A stretch of 37,847 nt of DNA, taken from an uncultured Bacteroidota bacterium. Its GTDB lineage: Bacteria > Bacteroidota > Bacteroidia > Bacteroidales > P3. Of this stretch, positions 31,079 through 37,847 are shown in pieces; positions within the stretch are counted from its first letter, which is position 1, and each line of letters begins with the position of its first letter. The notes beneath the pieces are model-generated. The model saw only the letters and a program-made list of their open reading frames with translations, did no database searches and was not told the origin of the DNA. The translations under genes were made by a program, and so were the position numbers. The stretch is from assembly GCA_902775135.1 (NCBI GenBank), contig CACYKY010000019.1:1-37847 (forward strand), read 5' to 3'.

Positions 31079-32196
31079 ATGTAGTGAGTGATTGGTTCCG
31101 AAATGCCTGGGGCGACGTGAGCGGATTCTTCCGCAACGCGTCGGCCACTATAAGGGCGTGGCTCAAACAGGCCACCGTCGACGTCAAGGCATTCCTGCAC
31201 CAAATGCTCTACCACCGTTGGGTGCGCGAGACGCTGTATTTCACCCACCACTTCGCCCTGCCGGGCAACAAGGGGGTGCCCCTCTACGACGTGCTGAGCT
31301 ACTTCCTCGTGGGCATCTTCAACGGCGGTCTGGCCCAGCGGGCCAAAGGCCTGGCCTACTCTTTTTTGGCCGCGCTGCCGCCGCTGATGATCTGCATCTT
31401 CTCCCTCATCGCCTTCTTCCCAGTCGACGGACTCCAGGACGAGCTCCTCAACGGCCTGGGCGACATTGTGCCCGAGAAGATTCTCACGCCCCTTTCCACC
31501 ACCATCAACGACATCATGGGCCACAAGCACACCACGCTGCTCTCCATCGGTTTCATCGGTTCCATACTCCTGGCGGCCAACGGCATGAACGGGTTCATCC
31601 TCTCGCTCAACTTCGCCAACCAGACGGTGGAGAAGCGACCCTTCGTGCAGCGCTTCGGATTGTGCCTGCTGATGGTCTTCGTCATGTTTATCATTGTGGC
31701 GCTAGTGCTTACGCTCATCATCGGCCACAAATACCTGTTGCAGCTCATCTTCACCCAAGGGTGGCTCTCCGACACCAAGGCCAACACGTTCCTTTTCAAC
31801 GTCGGACGCTGGGTGCTGCTGTCGCTGGCCACGCTGATGGCCGTGGCGTTCCTCTACTATGTGGCCCCCGCCAAACGCCAAAGGGTGGGGTTTTTCAGCG
31901 CCGGGTCGGTGCTGGCAACGGGCATGTTCTTCGTGCTCACCTGGGGTTTCGGCATCTACCTCAACAACTTCAACCGCTACAACCTCCTCTACGGCTCCAT
32001 CGGCACCCTGCTGATACTCATGCTGTGGATATACTTCAGCTGCATCGTCCTGCTGGTGGGCTACGAATTGAATACCAGCATCTACAACGGCACCTTAACG
32101 GCAAAGAACCGCATTGCAAAACGAGAACTGAAAGATAGAATACAAATATTCAAAGATGATAATACAAAAGAATCACGGGAAGGTGGTGCCCTCTGA
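31075..32196 (+). CDS. YihY/BrkB family inner-membrane protein
   Basis: A 373-residue membrane protein with about six hydrophobic helices between residues 75 and 340, after a soluble N terminus. The family is recognised by the region RAKGLAYSFLAALPPLMICIF, the QRF helix and, near the end, GSIGTLLILMLWIYFSCIVLLVGYELN. It was once annotated as ribonuclease BN; the transport or envelope function is not settled. It overlaps nadC by four bases and the following methyltransferase frame by up to 41 bases. The conserved GYELN end is followed by an Asn/Lys/Arg-rich tail. Confidence 0.9.
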   Translation: MNVVSDWFRNAWGDVSGFFRNASATIRAWLKQATVDVKAFLHQMLYHRWVRETLYFTHHFALPGNKGVPLYDVLSYFLVGIFNGGLAQRAKGLAYSFLAALPPLMICIFSLIAFFPVDGLQDELLNGLGDIVPEKILTPLSTTINDIMGHKHTTLLSIGFIGSILLAANGMNGFILSLNFANQTVEKRPFVQRFGLCLLMVFVMFIIVALVLTLIIGHKYLLQLIFTQGWLSDTKANTFLFNVGRWVLLSLATLMAVAFLYYVAPAKRQRVGFFSAGSVLATGMFFVLTWGFGIYLNNFNRYNLLYGSIGTLLILMLWIYFSCIVLLVGYELNTSIYNGTLTAKNRIAKRELKDRIQIFKDDNTKESREGGAL

Positions 32197-33382
32197 CAGC
32201 ACCCCGAAGGAAAGGTTTAAGATGGTGGCCAAAACAATGGTCAACCTAGAAGAGGTGCTTGCCGAGGAGCTGCGCCAAATGGGCGCACTGAATGTCACCC
32301 CCATCACCCGCGCCGTAGAGTTCGAGGGCGACATGCGACTGCTCTACCGCGCCAACTACTGCTGCCGGACGGCATTGGCCATTCTCAAACCTTTCGCCGA
32401 GTTCGACGCTAACGACGAACAGGATCTCTACGACCAGGTGTACAAAATTCGATGGGAGAAGATTCTGGATGTCGACTGCACCTTCATGATCGACTCCACC
32501 ACCAGCGGAGAGGTCTTCACCCACTCTTACTACGCCGCCCTCAAAACCAAGGACGCCATCGTCGACCGCTTCCGCCGCAATTTCGGCAAGCGTCCCTCTA
32601 TCGACACCGAAACTCCTGATTACAAATTCAATCTGCACATCCGCGACAACCACGTCACCCTGCTGATGAACTCCAGCGGTGACTCTCTCCACAAGCGCGG
32701 CTACCGCCAGGGTGTCGGCGTTGCCCCCATCAACGAGGTGCTCGCCGCAGGCTTGCTCAAACTGGCTGGATGGCAGTGCGACTGCAACTTCTACGATCCC
32801 ATGTGCGGCTCGGGCACCATGCTCATCGAGGCCGCCATGATGGCCAACAACGTTCCTGCCCAGTACTATCGCGGCAACCGTTTTGGCTTCATGCGCTGGA
32901 AAGAATTCAACCTCGGCGAGTGGAAGAGCGTCAAAAACGAAGAAGACCGCAAGATTGGCGCCATCGACTTCGACTACGAAATTTGGGGCAACGACATTGA
33001 CCCCGTAGTCATCGAACAGTGTGAGAAAAACCTGGAATACAGCAAACTGCACCACGACGTGATGCTGCACATCGGCGACTTTGCCGAGCAGGATCCTCCC
33101 GAGGGCAAAACCCTGATAGTCACCAACCCACCCTACGGTGAGCGCATCAAAGTGGAAGACCTAAACGCCATGTACGAAAAGTTGGGCGACACTTTCAAGC
33201 AACGCTACGGCAAGGACTGTGACGTGTGGCTCATCACTTCTGACTTTGAGGCCATGAAGCACATCGGACTCCACCCCTCTGCCAAGATTCCCGTCCAAAA
33301 CGGAGCCCTCGACTGCCGCTTTCTTCACTTCGAACTATACGAAGGCAGCAAAAAGGCCAAGAATCAGCAGGATGCTGAATAG
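32156..33382 (+). CDS. THUMP-domain 23S rRNA guanine-N2 methyltransferase (RlmL-N-terminal-like)
   Basis: A 408-residue RNA methyltransferase. After a short leader comes FKMVAKTMVNLEEVLAEELR, a THUMP domain to about residue 165, then a class I methyltransferase domain with DPMCGSGT (214-221) and NPPYGER (324-330), the N6/N2-type catalytic motif. It resembles the N-terminal half of E. coli RlmL, which makes m2G2445; the RlmK half is absent. The start at 32156 overlaps the BrkB gene by 41 bases; an ATG at 32222, preceded by AGGAAAGG, is an alternative but would begin inside the conserved FKMVAKT segment. Its end overlaps queG by 11 bases. Confidence 0.88.
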   Translation: MIIQKNHGKVVPSDSTPKERFKMVAKTMVNLEEVLAEELRQMGALNVTPITRAVEFEGDMRLLYRANYCCRTALAILKPFAEFDANDEQDLYDQVYKIRWEKILDVDCTFMIDSTTSGEVFTHSYYAALKTKDAIVDRFRRNFGKRPSIDTETPDYKFNLHIRDNHVTLLMNSSGDSLHKRGYRQGVGVAPINEVLAAGLLKLAGWQCDCNFYDPMCGSGTMLIEAAMMANNVPAQYYRGNRFGFMRWKEFNLGEWKSVKNEEDRKIGAIDFDYEIWGNDIDPVVIEQCEKNLEYSKLHHDVMLHIGDFAEQDPPEGKTLIVTNPPYGERIKVEDLNAMYEKLGDTFKQRYGKDCDVWLITSDFEAMKHIGLHPSAKIPVQNGALDCRFLHFELYEGSKKAKNQQDAE

Positions 33383-34094
33383 CGAAGAGGTAATACGCAT
33401 CGCCCGCGAGGTCGGGTTCGACGCATGCGGCATTGCTCGCGCCGATGCCCTCACCGATGAGGAATACCCCCTGCGGGAATGGCTCGACAAGGGCTGGCAC
33501 GCAGAGCTTTCTTATATGGAGCGTAACGTAGACAAGCGCATGGACCCGCGCCTGCTGATGCAGGGGGCACGAAGTGTCATCTGCTGCGTCAGCACCTACC
33601 CCCCACCCTCGTCTACTGGAGGTGTGGCTGCTTACGCACGCACACGCGAATACCACAAAGTCATCAAGCAGATGCTCTTCACCATGACAGAAAGATTGGG
33701 CATCAACGGCAAGCTCTGTTGCGACACCGTTCCCATCAGCGACAAGCACTGGGCCGCCCGCGCAGGTCTCGGCTTCATCGGCCGCCACACACTCCTGGTC
33801 ACCCCGGAGTGGGGTACGTGGGTCAACCTCGGCGAGATTGTCACCACAGAAGAGTGCTCTGAATACTCAGAATCTTCCAAGCATTCCGACTTCTGTGCAA
33901 CATGCCGTCGTTGTGTCGCCGCTTGTCCCAACCACGCCATTGCACCGGACGGCCCGCCGATGATCGACGTTCGCCGCTGCACCGCCTACTACACCACCCA
34001 CCATCAACGCGAGATACCGTCCGACATCGACAACGCCGGCTACACACAAGGCTGCGATCTCTGCCAGTTGGCCTGCCCTTTCAACCAAAAATAG
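33372..34094 (+). CDS. queG: Epoxyqueuosine reductase QueG, short form
   Basis: A 240-residue protein for the last step of queuosine synthesis in tRNA, a cobalamin and 4Fe-4S enzyme. The catalytic region CCDTVPISDKHWAARAGLG includes Asp118. Cluster 1 cysteines are 175, 178, 181 and 185 (CATCRRCVAACP) and cluster 2 cysteines 228, 231 and 235 with C203 (CDLCQLACPFNQK). The protein ends five residues after the last cysteine, while relatives usually continue by about 70 to 140 residues after CPxN; this looks like a truncation or a compact variant. A 9-bp in-frame repeat (33852-33887) lengthens the loop before cluster 1. It overlaps the methyltransferase gene by 11 bases. Confidence 0.88.
   Translation: MLNSEEVIRIAREVGFDACGIARADALTDEEYPLREWLDKGWHAELSYMERNVDKRMDPRLLMQGARSVICCVSTYPPPSSTGGVAAYARTREYHKVIKQMLFTMTERLGINGKLCCDTVPISDKHWAARAGLGFIGRHTLLVTPEWGTWVNLGEIVTTEECSEYSESSKHSDFCATCRRCVAACPNHAIAPDGPPMIDVRRCTAYYTTHHQREIPSDIDNAGYTQGCDLCQLACPFNQK
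33852..33887 (+). repeat. 9-bp in-frame tandem array inside queG
   Basis: Units GAGTGCTCT, GAATACTCA, GAATCTTCC and AAGCATTCC encode ECS, EYS, ESS and KHS (residues 161-172). The third position of each triplet is serine. The insert directly precedes the first iron-sulfur cysteine. Confidence 0.7.
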
Positions 34095-34112
34095 CATTCA
34101 CCAACCACAATA

Positions 34113-34147
34113 GGTTGGCGGACTGCCAAAATGGCAGTCCACCAACC
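34113..34147 (+). terminator. Hairpin after queG
   Basis: A 15-bp stem with one mismatch (arms starting GGTTGGCGGACTGCC) and loop AAAAT, 18 bases beyond the queG stop. A T-run is missing. Part of it is duplicated at 34263-34282. Confidence 0.6.
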
Positions 34148-34282
34148 CATTTCACACACTCCGCACTGACTATCAACCCACTAACAACCTTCCGCCTCAC
34201 TACCATCTCCTAACCGACACTTACCATGGGAAGTGTTGACAAGCCGTCCGTAGGACCCTCAAACTGACAAAATGGCAGTCCA
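34122..34282. repeat. 20-bp direct repeat flanking a degenerate spacer
   Basis: The 20 bases at 34122-34141 recur at 34263-34282 with one difference (core CAAAATGGCAGTCCA). Between them lie a pyrimidine-rich stretch with a loose 11-base pitch and an inverted copy of CTTGTCAAAACTT (34231-34243). No promoter box of the usual type is seen before htpG, although the gene starts 66 bases later. Confidence 0.75.
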
Positions 34283-34348
34283 TTCCAAATGGCACACGAC
34301 TTGATATCCCACTATTGTTTTAAAGAATAAAAATAAAAAAATACAGAT

Positions 34349-36244
34349 ATGCAAGGCAAACTTAACGTTCAGACCGAGAATATCTTCCCGGTGATTAAAA
34401 AGTTCCTCTATTCGGACCATGAGATTTTCCTGCGCGAGCTTATCAGCAACGCCGTCGATGCCACGCAGAAGCTTAAAACCCTCAGCACCCGCGGCGACCT
34501 CAAGGGCGAGCTGGGCGACCTTACCATCGACGTGAAGATCGACTCCAAGAAGAAGACCCTCACCGTCAGCGACCGCGGCATCGGCATGACCGCCGAAGAG
34601 GTGGAGAAGTACATCAACCAGATAGCCTTCAGCGGCGTCACCGACTTCATGGAGAAGTACAAGGATAGCCACGAGCCACTCATCGGCCATTTCGGCCTCG
34701 GTTTCTACAGCGCCTTCATGGTCAGCGACAAGGTGGAGATTTTCACCAAGAGTTGGAAGGACGAGCCCGCACAGCACTGGAACTGTGAAGGCAATCCCGA
34801 GTTTAGCATGGAGGAGGACAAAAAGCACACCGACCGAGGCACCGACATCGTGCTGCACATCGCCGACGATTGTAAAGAGTTTCTTGAAGAAGGAACAATT
34901 TTGCAGCTATTGAAAAAATACTGCCGCTTCATGCCCGTGGCCATCCGCTTCGGCGAAGAGAGCGTGTGGGTGGATTCTGAAACAGATTGCGATAAGGACG
35001 GCAAGCCCAAACGCGTGGAGAAGAAGCAGCCTCGCATCATCAACGACCCTGAGCCCGCTTGGAAAAAGAGTCCGTCATCGCTGACAGACGAAGATTATAA
35101 AAAATTCTATCACGAGTTGTACCCCATGAACTTTGAGGAGCCGCTGTTCCAGATTCACCTCAACGTTGACTACCCCTTCAACCTCACCGGCATCCTCTAC
35201 TTCCCGAAGGTTCGCAAGACCATCGACCCCAACCGCAACAAGATACAGCTCTACTGCAACCAGGTCTTCGTCACCGACCAGGTGGAGGGCGTGGTGCCCG
35301 ACTACCTGATGCTGCTGCATGGCGTGCTCGACTCGCCAGACATCCCGCTGAACGTCAGCCGCAGTTACCTCCAGAGCGACGGCAATGTGAAGAAAATCTC
35401 CCAGCACATCAGCAAGAAAGTCGCCGACAAACTGGAAGAGATGAGCAAGAAGAAAGAGGGCGAAGAGAAGAGTGCGCTGGAAGACAAATGGGACGACATC
35501 AAGATTTTCGTACAGTACGGCATGCTGACCGACGAAAAATTCTGCGAGCGCGCCATGAAGTTCTATCTGCTCAAGGGTGTGGACGGCAGCTACTACACGC
35601 TGGATTCTTACCGCGAGAAAATCAAGGCCCTTCAGACCGACAAGGACAAGACCGTCTGCTACCTCTACGCCAGCAACGCCGAGGAGGAGCACGCCTACAT
35701 CGAGAAGGCCAAAGCCAAAGGCTACGACGTGCTGCTGATGGACAGCCCGCTGGAGAGCCACTTCATCAACCTGCTCGAGCAGAAGATCGAGAAGACTCGC
35801 TTCGTCCGCGTCGACAGCGACACGGTGGAGAAACTCATCCCCCACGACGACAGCATCCCCGAGAAGCTCAGCAAAGAGGAGAAAGAGAAGCTGCAGCCCA
35901 TCATCGAGGGCGAGATTGACAAGCAGCGATTCACCGTCCAGTTGGAGAGCCTCGAGGAGAGCGACGCCCCGATGCAGGTGACGCAGAGCGAATTCATGCG
36001 CCGCTACCGCGAGATGGCGCAGACCTCCGGCGGCGGCATGGGCTTCTACGGTGAACTGCCCGAGAGCTACAACCTCGTGGTCAACATCAACCACCCGCTC
36101 ATCGGCCGCGTCCTCAACGAGACCGATGCCGAGAAGCAGAAAGTCCTTGTCCACCAGCTCACCGACCTGGCCCTCCTTGCCAACGGCCTGCTGAAAGGCG
36201 AAGCCCTCAGCAAGTTCCTCAAGCGAAGCGTCGAGATGATTTAA
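34349..36244 (+). CDS. htpG: Molecular chaperone HtpG (Hsp90)
   Basis: A 631-residue cytoplasmic ATP-dependent chaperone. The GHKL ATPase motifs are LRELISNAVDA, SDRGIGMT and GHFGLGFYSAFMV in the first 130 residues; the middle domain starts near residue 250 with the catalytic-loop arginine region LNVSRSYLQSD at about 338-348; the C-terminal dimer domain ends SKFLKRSVEMI. There is no MEEVD tail, as expected in bacteria. No canonical -7 box was found upstream, so heat-shock or other regulation is possible. A terminator follows at 36280-36320. Confidence 0.97.
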   Translation: MQGKLNVQTENIFPVIKKFLYSDHEIFLRELISNAVDATQKLKTLSTRGDLKGELGDLTIDVKIDSKKKTLTVSDRGIGMTAEEVEKYINQIAFSGVTDFMEKYKDSHEPLIGHFGLGFYSAFMVSDKVEIFTKSWKDEPAQHWNCEGNPEFSMEEDKKHTDRGTDIVLHIADDCKEFLEEGTILQLLKKYCRFMPVAIRFGEESVWVDSETDCDKDGKPKRVEKKQPRIINDPEPAWKKSPSSLTDEDYKKFYHELYPMNFEEPLFQIHLNVDYPFNLTGILYFPKVRKTIDPNRNKIQLYCNQVFVTDQVEGVVPDYLMLLHGVLDSPDIPLNVSRSYLQSDGNVKKISQHISKKVADKLEEMSKKKEGEEKSALEDKWDDIKIFVQYGMLTDEKFCERAMKFYLLKGVDGSYYTLDSYREKIKALQTDKDKTVCYLYASNAEEEHAYIEKAKAKGYDVLLMDSPLESHFINLLEQKIEKTRFVRVDSDTVEKLIPHDDSIPEKLSKEEKEKLQPIIEGEIDKQRFTVQLESLEESDAPMQVTQSEFMRRYREMAQTSGGGMGFYGELPESYNLVVNINHPLIGRVLNETDAEKQKVLVHQLTDLALLANGLLKGEALSKFLKRSVEMI

Positions 36245-36279
36245 TGGTAAGTAGGACGTAAGCCTATAAACAACAAAAC

Positions 36280-36320
36280 AACGGGAGAATATTGCATTAG
36301 CGTAATATTCTCCCGTTTTA
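36280..36320 (+). terminator. Rho-independent terminator of htpG
   Basis: A perfect 14-bp stem (AACGGGAGAATATT) with a 10-base loop, followed by a short T-run (TTTTA). Confidence 0.85.
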
Positions 36321-36399
36321 TAATCGGAAAACAAAACGGTCTCCAAAAAACAACTGAGACTCTGAGATTGAGACTGCAATCATCCTTTGTACAAACGCC

Positions 36400-36454
36400 C
36401 ACATCATCCAAATGTCAACACAATATCATCCCAATGTCAACATAATGTTCTTAT
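36400..36454. repeat. 11-bp tandem array
   Basis: Units AATGTCAACAC, AATATCATCCC and AATGTCAACAT at 36411-36443, with weaker units on both sides. AATGTCAAC is shared with the array at 961-971. Confidence 0.7.
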
Positions 36455-36622
36455 TGAGCAACCTTCCAAACCCGATATGACCCCACGGGAGCAGACATCA
36501 TATGGCCGTTTGCCTCCCTTTTGTGGTACACCAGCTCCACCGAAACGGTATCAAGGCAGGCTGTTTTTATTTGTTTCAATGTGCAAAAATGCACTCTTTT
36601 TTTCAATTGCGGACAAATTTAT

Positions 36623-36654
36623 TTTGCCAGTTCGCGGAATTGTCGTATCTTTGC
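36623..36654 (+). promoter_or_regulatory. Consensus promoter of the flavin reductase gene
   Basis: TTTG at 36623-36626 and TATCTTTGC at 36646-36654 with a 19-base spacer, about 24 bases before the ATG at 36678. Confidence 0.8.
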
Positions 36655-36677
36655 AGCACAAAAAACAGACATTTACT

Positions 36678-37367
36678 ATGAAACAAACCATCCTCACCCT
36701 GGCTGCGGCGGCGTTGCTCTTCGGCGCCTGCGGCACGAAACAGGAGACCGTCAACAAAGAACAAACAAATAACAATACCACTATGGAACTGAAGAACGTC
36801 AACGAACGCGTCAATATGGGTGCCAAACTGTATGTCACGCCACAGCCGGCACTGATGATCGCCACCTACGATGCCGAGGGCAACCCCGACGTGATGATGG
36901 CCGCCTGGGGTGGCCAGTACGAGGGCAACCAGGTCTGCTTCCAGCTGAGCAGCCACAAGACCACCGACAACCTGCGCCTCAACAAAGCCTTCACCCTCAG
37001 CTATGCCGACGCCCGTACGGTGGCGGAGAGCGACTACTTCGGCATCGCCAGCGGCCGCGACGTAAAGGACAAGGTGGCCCATGTGGGCTTTCACTGCACC
37101 AAGAGCGAGAACGTCAACGCCCCCGTCATCGACGAATATCCGCTGGCCATGGAGTGCCGCGTAGTGGAGATGATTGAGCGCGGCAACGGCGGCGCCTTCG
37201 TCGTGGGCGAAATCGTCAACGCCGTCGCCGACCCCGCCATCCTCACCGACGGCAAGATCGACATCAAGAAGCTCAACCCGCTGGTGTGGGACGGCTCGTC
37301 GTTCAACTACTACACCATAGCCGACAGCGTGGGCAAAGCTTGGAACAGCGGAATGAAACTGAAATAA
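36678..37367 (+). CDS. Flavin reductase-like domain lipoprotein
   Basis: A 229-residue protein. The N terminus is a lipoprotein signal (MKQTILTLAAAALLFGAC, Cys18 after LFGA), then an Asn/Thr-rich linker to residue 35. The rest is a flavin reductase domain of the FMN-binding split-barrel type (LYVTPQPALMIATYDAEGNPDVMMAAW to the C terminus), as in flavoredoxin. It would bind FMN and reduce or transfer electrons at the periplasmic side of a membrane. An ATG at 36783 (MELKNVNERV) could start a cytoplasmic 194-residue form without the lipid anchor. rfbB follows after 15 bases. Confidence 0.82.
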   Translation: MKQTILTLAAAALLFGACGTKQETVNKEQTNNNTTMELKNVNERVNMGAKLYVTPQPALMIATYDAEGNPDVMMAAWGGQYEGNQVCFQLSSHKTTDNLRLNKAFTLSYADARTVAESDYFGIASGRDVKDKVAHVGFHCTKSENVNAPVIDEYPLAMECRVVEMIERGNGGAFVVGEIVNAVADPAILTDGKIDIKKLNPLVWDGSSFNYYTIADSVGKAWNSGMKLK

Positions 37368-37382
37368 ATAAAAACAACGGAT

Positions 37383-37847
37383 ATGAATATCATCATCACC
37401 GGCGGTGCCGGATTCATCGGTAGCCATGTGGTACGGTTGTTTGTCAACAAGTACCCGCAATACAAGATTATCAACCTTGACAAGTTGACCTATGCCGGCA
37501 ACCTCGCCAACCTCAAAGACATCGAAGACAAACCCAACTACAAGTTCGTCAAGATGGACATCTGCGACTTCGACGATGTCTATAAACTGATGCAGGACGA
37601 GCACATCGACGGCATTATCCACCTGGCCGCCGAGAGCCATGTGGACCGCAGCATCAAGGACCCCTTCACCTTCGCTCAGACCAACGTGATGGGCACCCTC
37701 AGCCTCCTCCAGGCCGCCAAATGCTATTGGGAGACCCTGCCGGAGAAATTCGAGGGCAAGCGGTTCTACCACATCTCGACCGACGAGGTGTACGGCGCAC
37801 TTGAGATGACCCACCCCGAGGGCATCAAACCGCCGTTCTCAACTAAA
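37383..37847 (+). CDS. rfbB: dTDP-glucose 4,6-dehydratase, N-terminal part
   Basis: The first 155 codons of a short-chain dehydrogenase of the RmlB type, cut by the window edge. The NAD-binding motif is GGAGFIG (7-13), the family segment HLAAESHVDRS is at 80-90 and the catalytic T133-D134-E135 (STDEVYG) is present; the YxxxK motif would lie beyond the end. It converts dTDP-glucose to dTDP-4-keto-6-deoxyglucose for rhamnose and related sugars of surface glycans. It may be co-transcribed with the flavin reductase gene. Confidence 0.95.
   Translation, partial: MNIIITGGAGFIGSHVVRLFVNKYPQYKIINLDKLTYAGNLANLKDIEDKPNYKFVKMDICDFDDVYKLMQDEHIDGIIHLAAESHVDRSIKDPFTFAQTNVMGTLSLLQAAKCYWETLPEKFEGKRFYHISTDEVYGALEMTHPEGIKPPFSTK

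Larger units (their letters stand above)
36245..36677. other. Intergenic region between htpG and the flavin reductase
   Basis: Holds the htpG terminator, an 11-bp repeat stretch (36400-36454), a small hairpin with a T-run (36581-36603) and the promoter of the flavin reductase (36623-36654). An open frame starting at 36387 runs into the next gene but its upstream part has no protein-like features. Confidence 0.65.

Noticed and set aside
35075..36379. 434-codon minus-strand open frame opposite htpG
   Set aside because: Shadow of htpG; composition Val/Leu/His-rich and no start signal.
36603..37814. 403-codon minus-strand open frame opposite the flavin reductase and rfbB
   Set aside because: It runs antisense through two well-supported genes and the promoter between them.

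Overview
The window reads as chromosomal DNA of an uncultured or little-studied member of the Bacteroidales (Bacteroidota). Eleven sites match the Bacteroidetes vegetative -7 box (TAnnTTTG, mostly TATCTTTGC or TATATTTGC), some with a TTTG -33 element 19-22 bases upstream. Shine-Dalgarno sites are scarce. Secreted proteins carry typical Bacteroidetes signal peptides, and several genes belong to Bacteroidetes-specific families (DUF4295, the HU/CCDC81-plus-SPOR protein, a GlsA/GlsB-like pair). Coding DNA is GC-rich with strong C/G at third positions, which creates very long antisense open frames. No tRNA, rRNA, CRISPR array, transposase or phage gene was seen.

Layout. 1-1181: ribosomal gene pair (rpmG, DUF4295) on the minus strand between two 11-bp repeat arrays. 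1182-4554, plus: phosphofructokinase, then a tightly packed run of a small membrane protein, a 20-codon copy of a LOG gene start, a secreted barrel-like protein, the LOG phosphoribohydrolase and a Cas4-like PD-(D/E)XK protein. 4555-7869, minus: two secreted proteins and CstA. 8281-12335, plus: GlsA-like and GlsB-like acyltransferases, EngB GTPase, DacB. A bidirectional terminator separates these from mreB and purH (12428-15078, minus). 15079-16208 is a mostly non-coding stretch with strong hairpins and one small zinc-ribbon gene. 16209-19357, minus: an orphan transketolase C-terminal subunit downstream of a secreted protein and a VWA protein. 19529-23737, plus: C1-type peptidase, a secreted unknown and a B12-type radical SAM protein. 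23740-29891, minus: a seven-gene operon (deoxynucleoside kinase, kdsB, HU-SPOR protein, trmB, yebC, rsmI, mgtC). 30233-34094, plus: nadC, yihY/BrkB, THUMP methyltransferase and a short queG, with overlapping ends. 34349-37847, plus: htpG, a lipoprotein-type flavin reductase and the start of rfbB.

Most genes are housekeeping: glycolysis, purine and NAD synthesis, rRNA/tRNA modification, cell shape and wall, LPS precursors, chaperone. The unusual content is structural. Short-period tandem arrays recur: 11-bp units in several intergenic regions (107-260, 950-1004, 8009-8063, 15388-15431, 36400-36454), 8-bp units before mreB, 7-bp units before the YD-repeat gene, and 9-bp in-frame arrays inside or at the end of three genes (LOG, PD-(D/E)XK protein, queG). 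I regard this repeat system and the duplicated LOG gene start as the best candidates for something undescribed; no complete new defence or biosynthetic system could be demonstrated.
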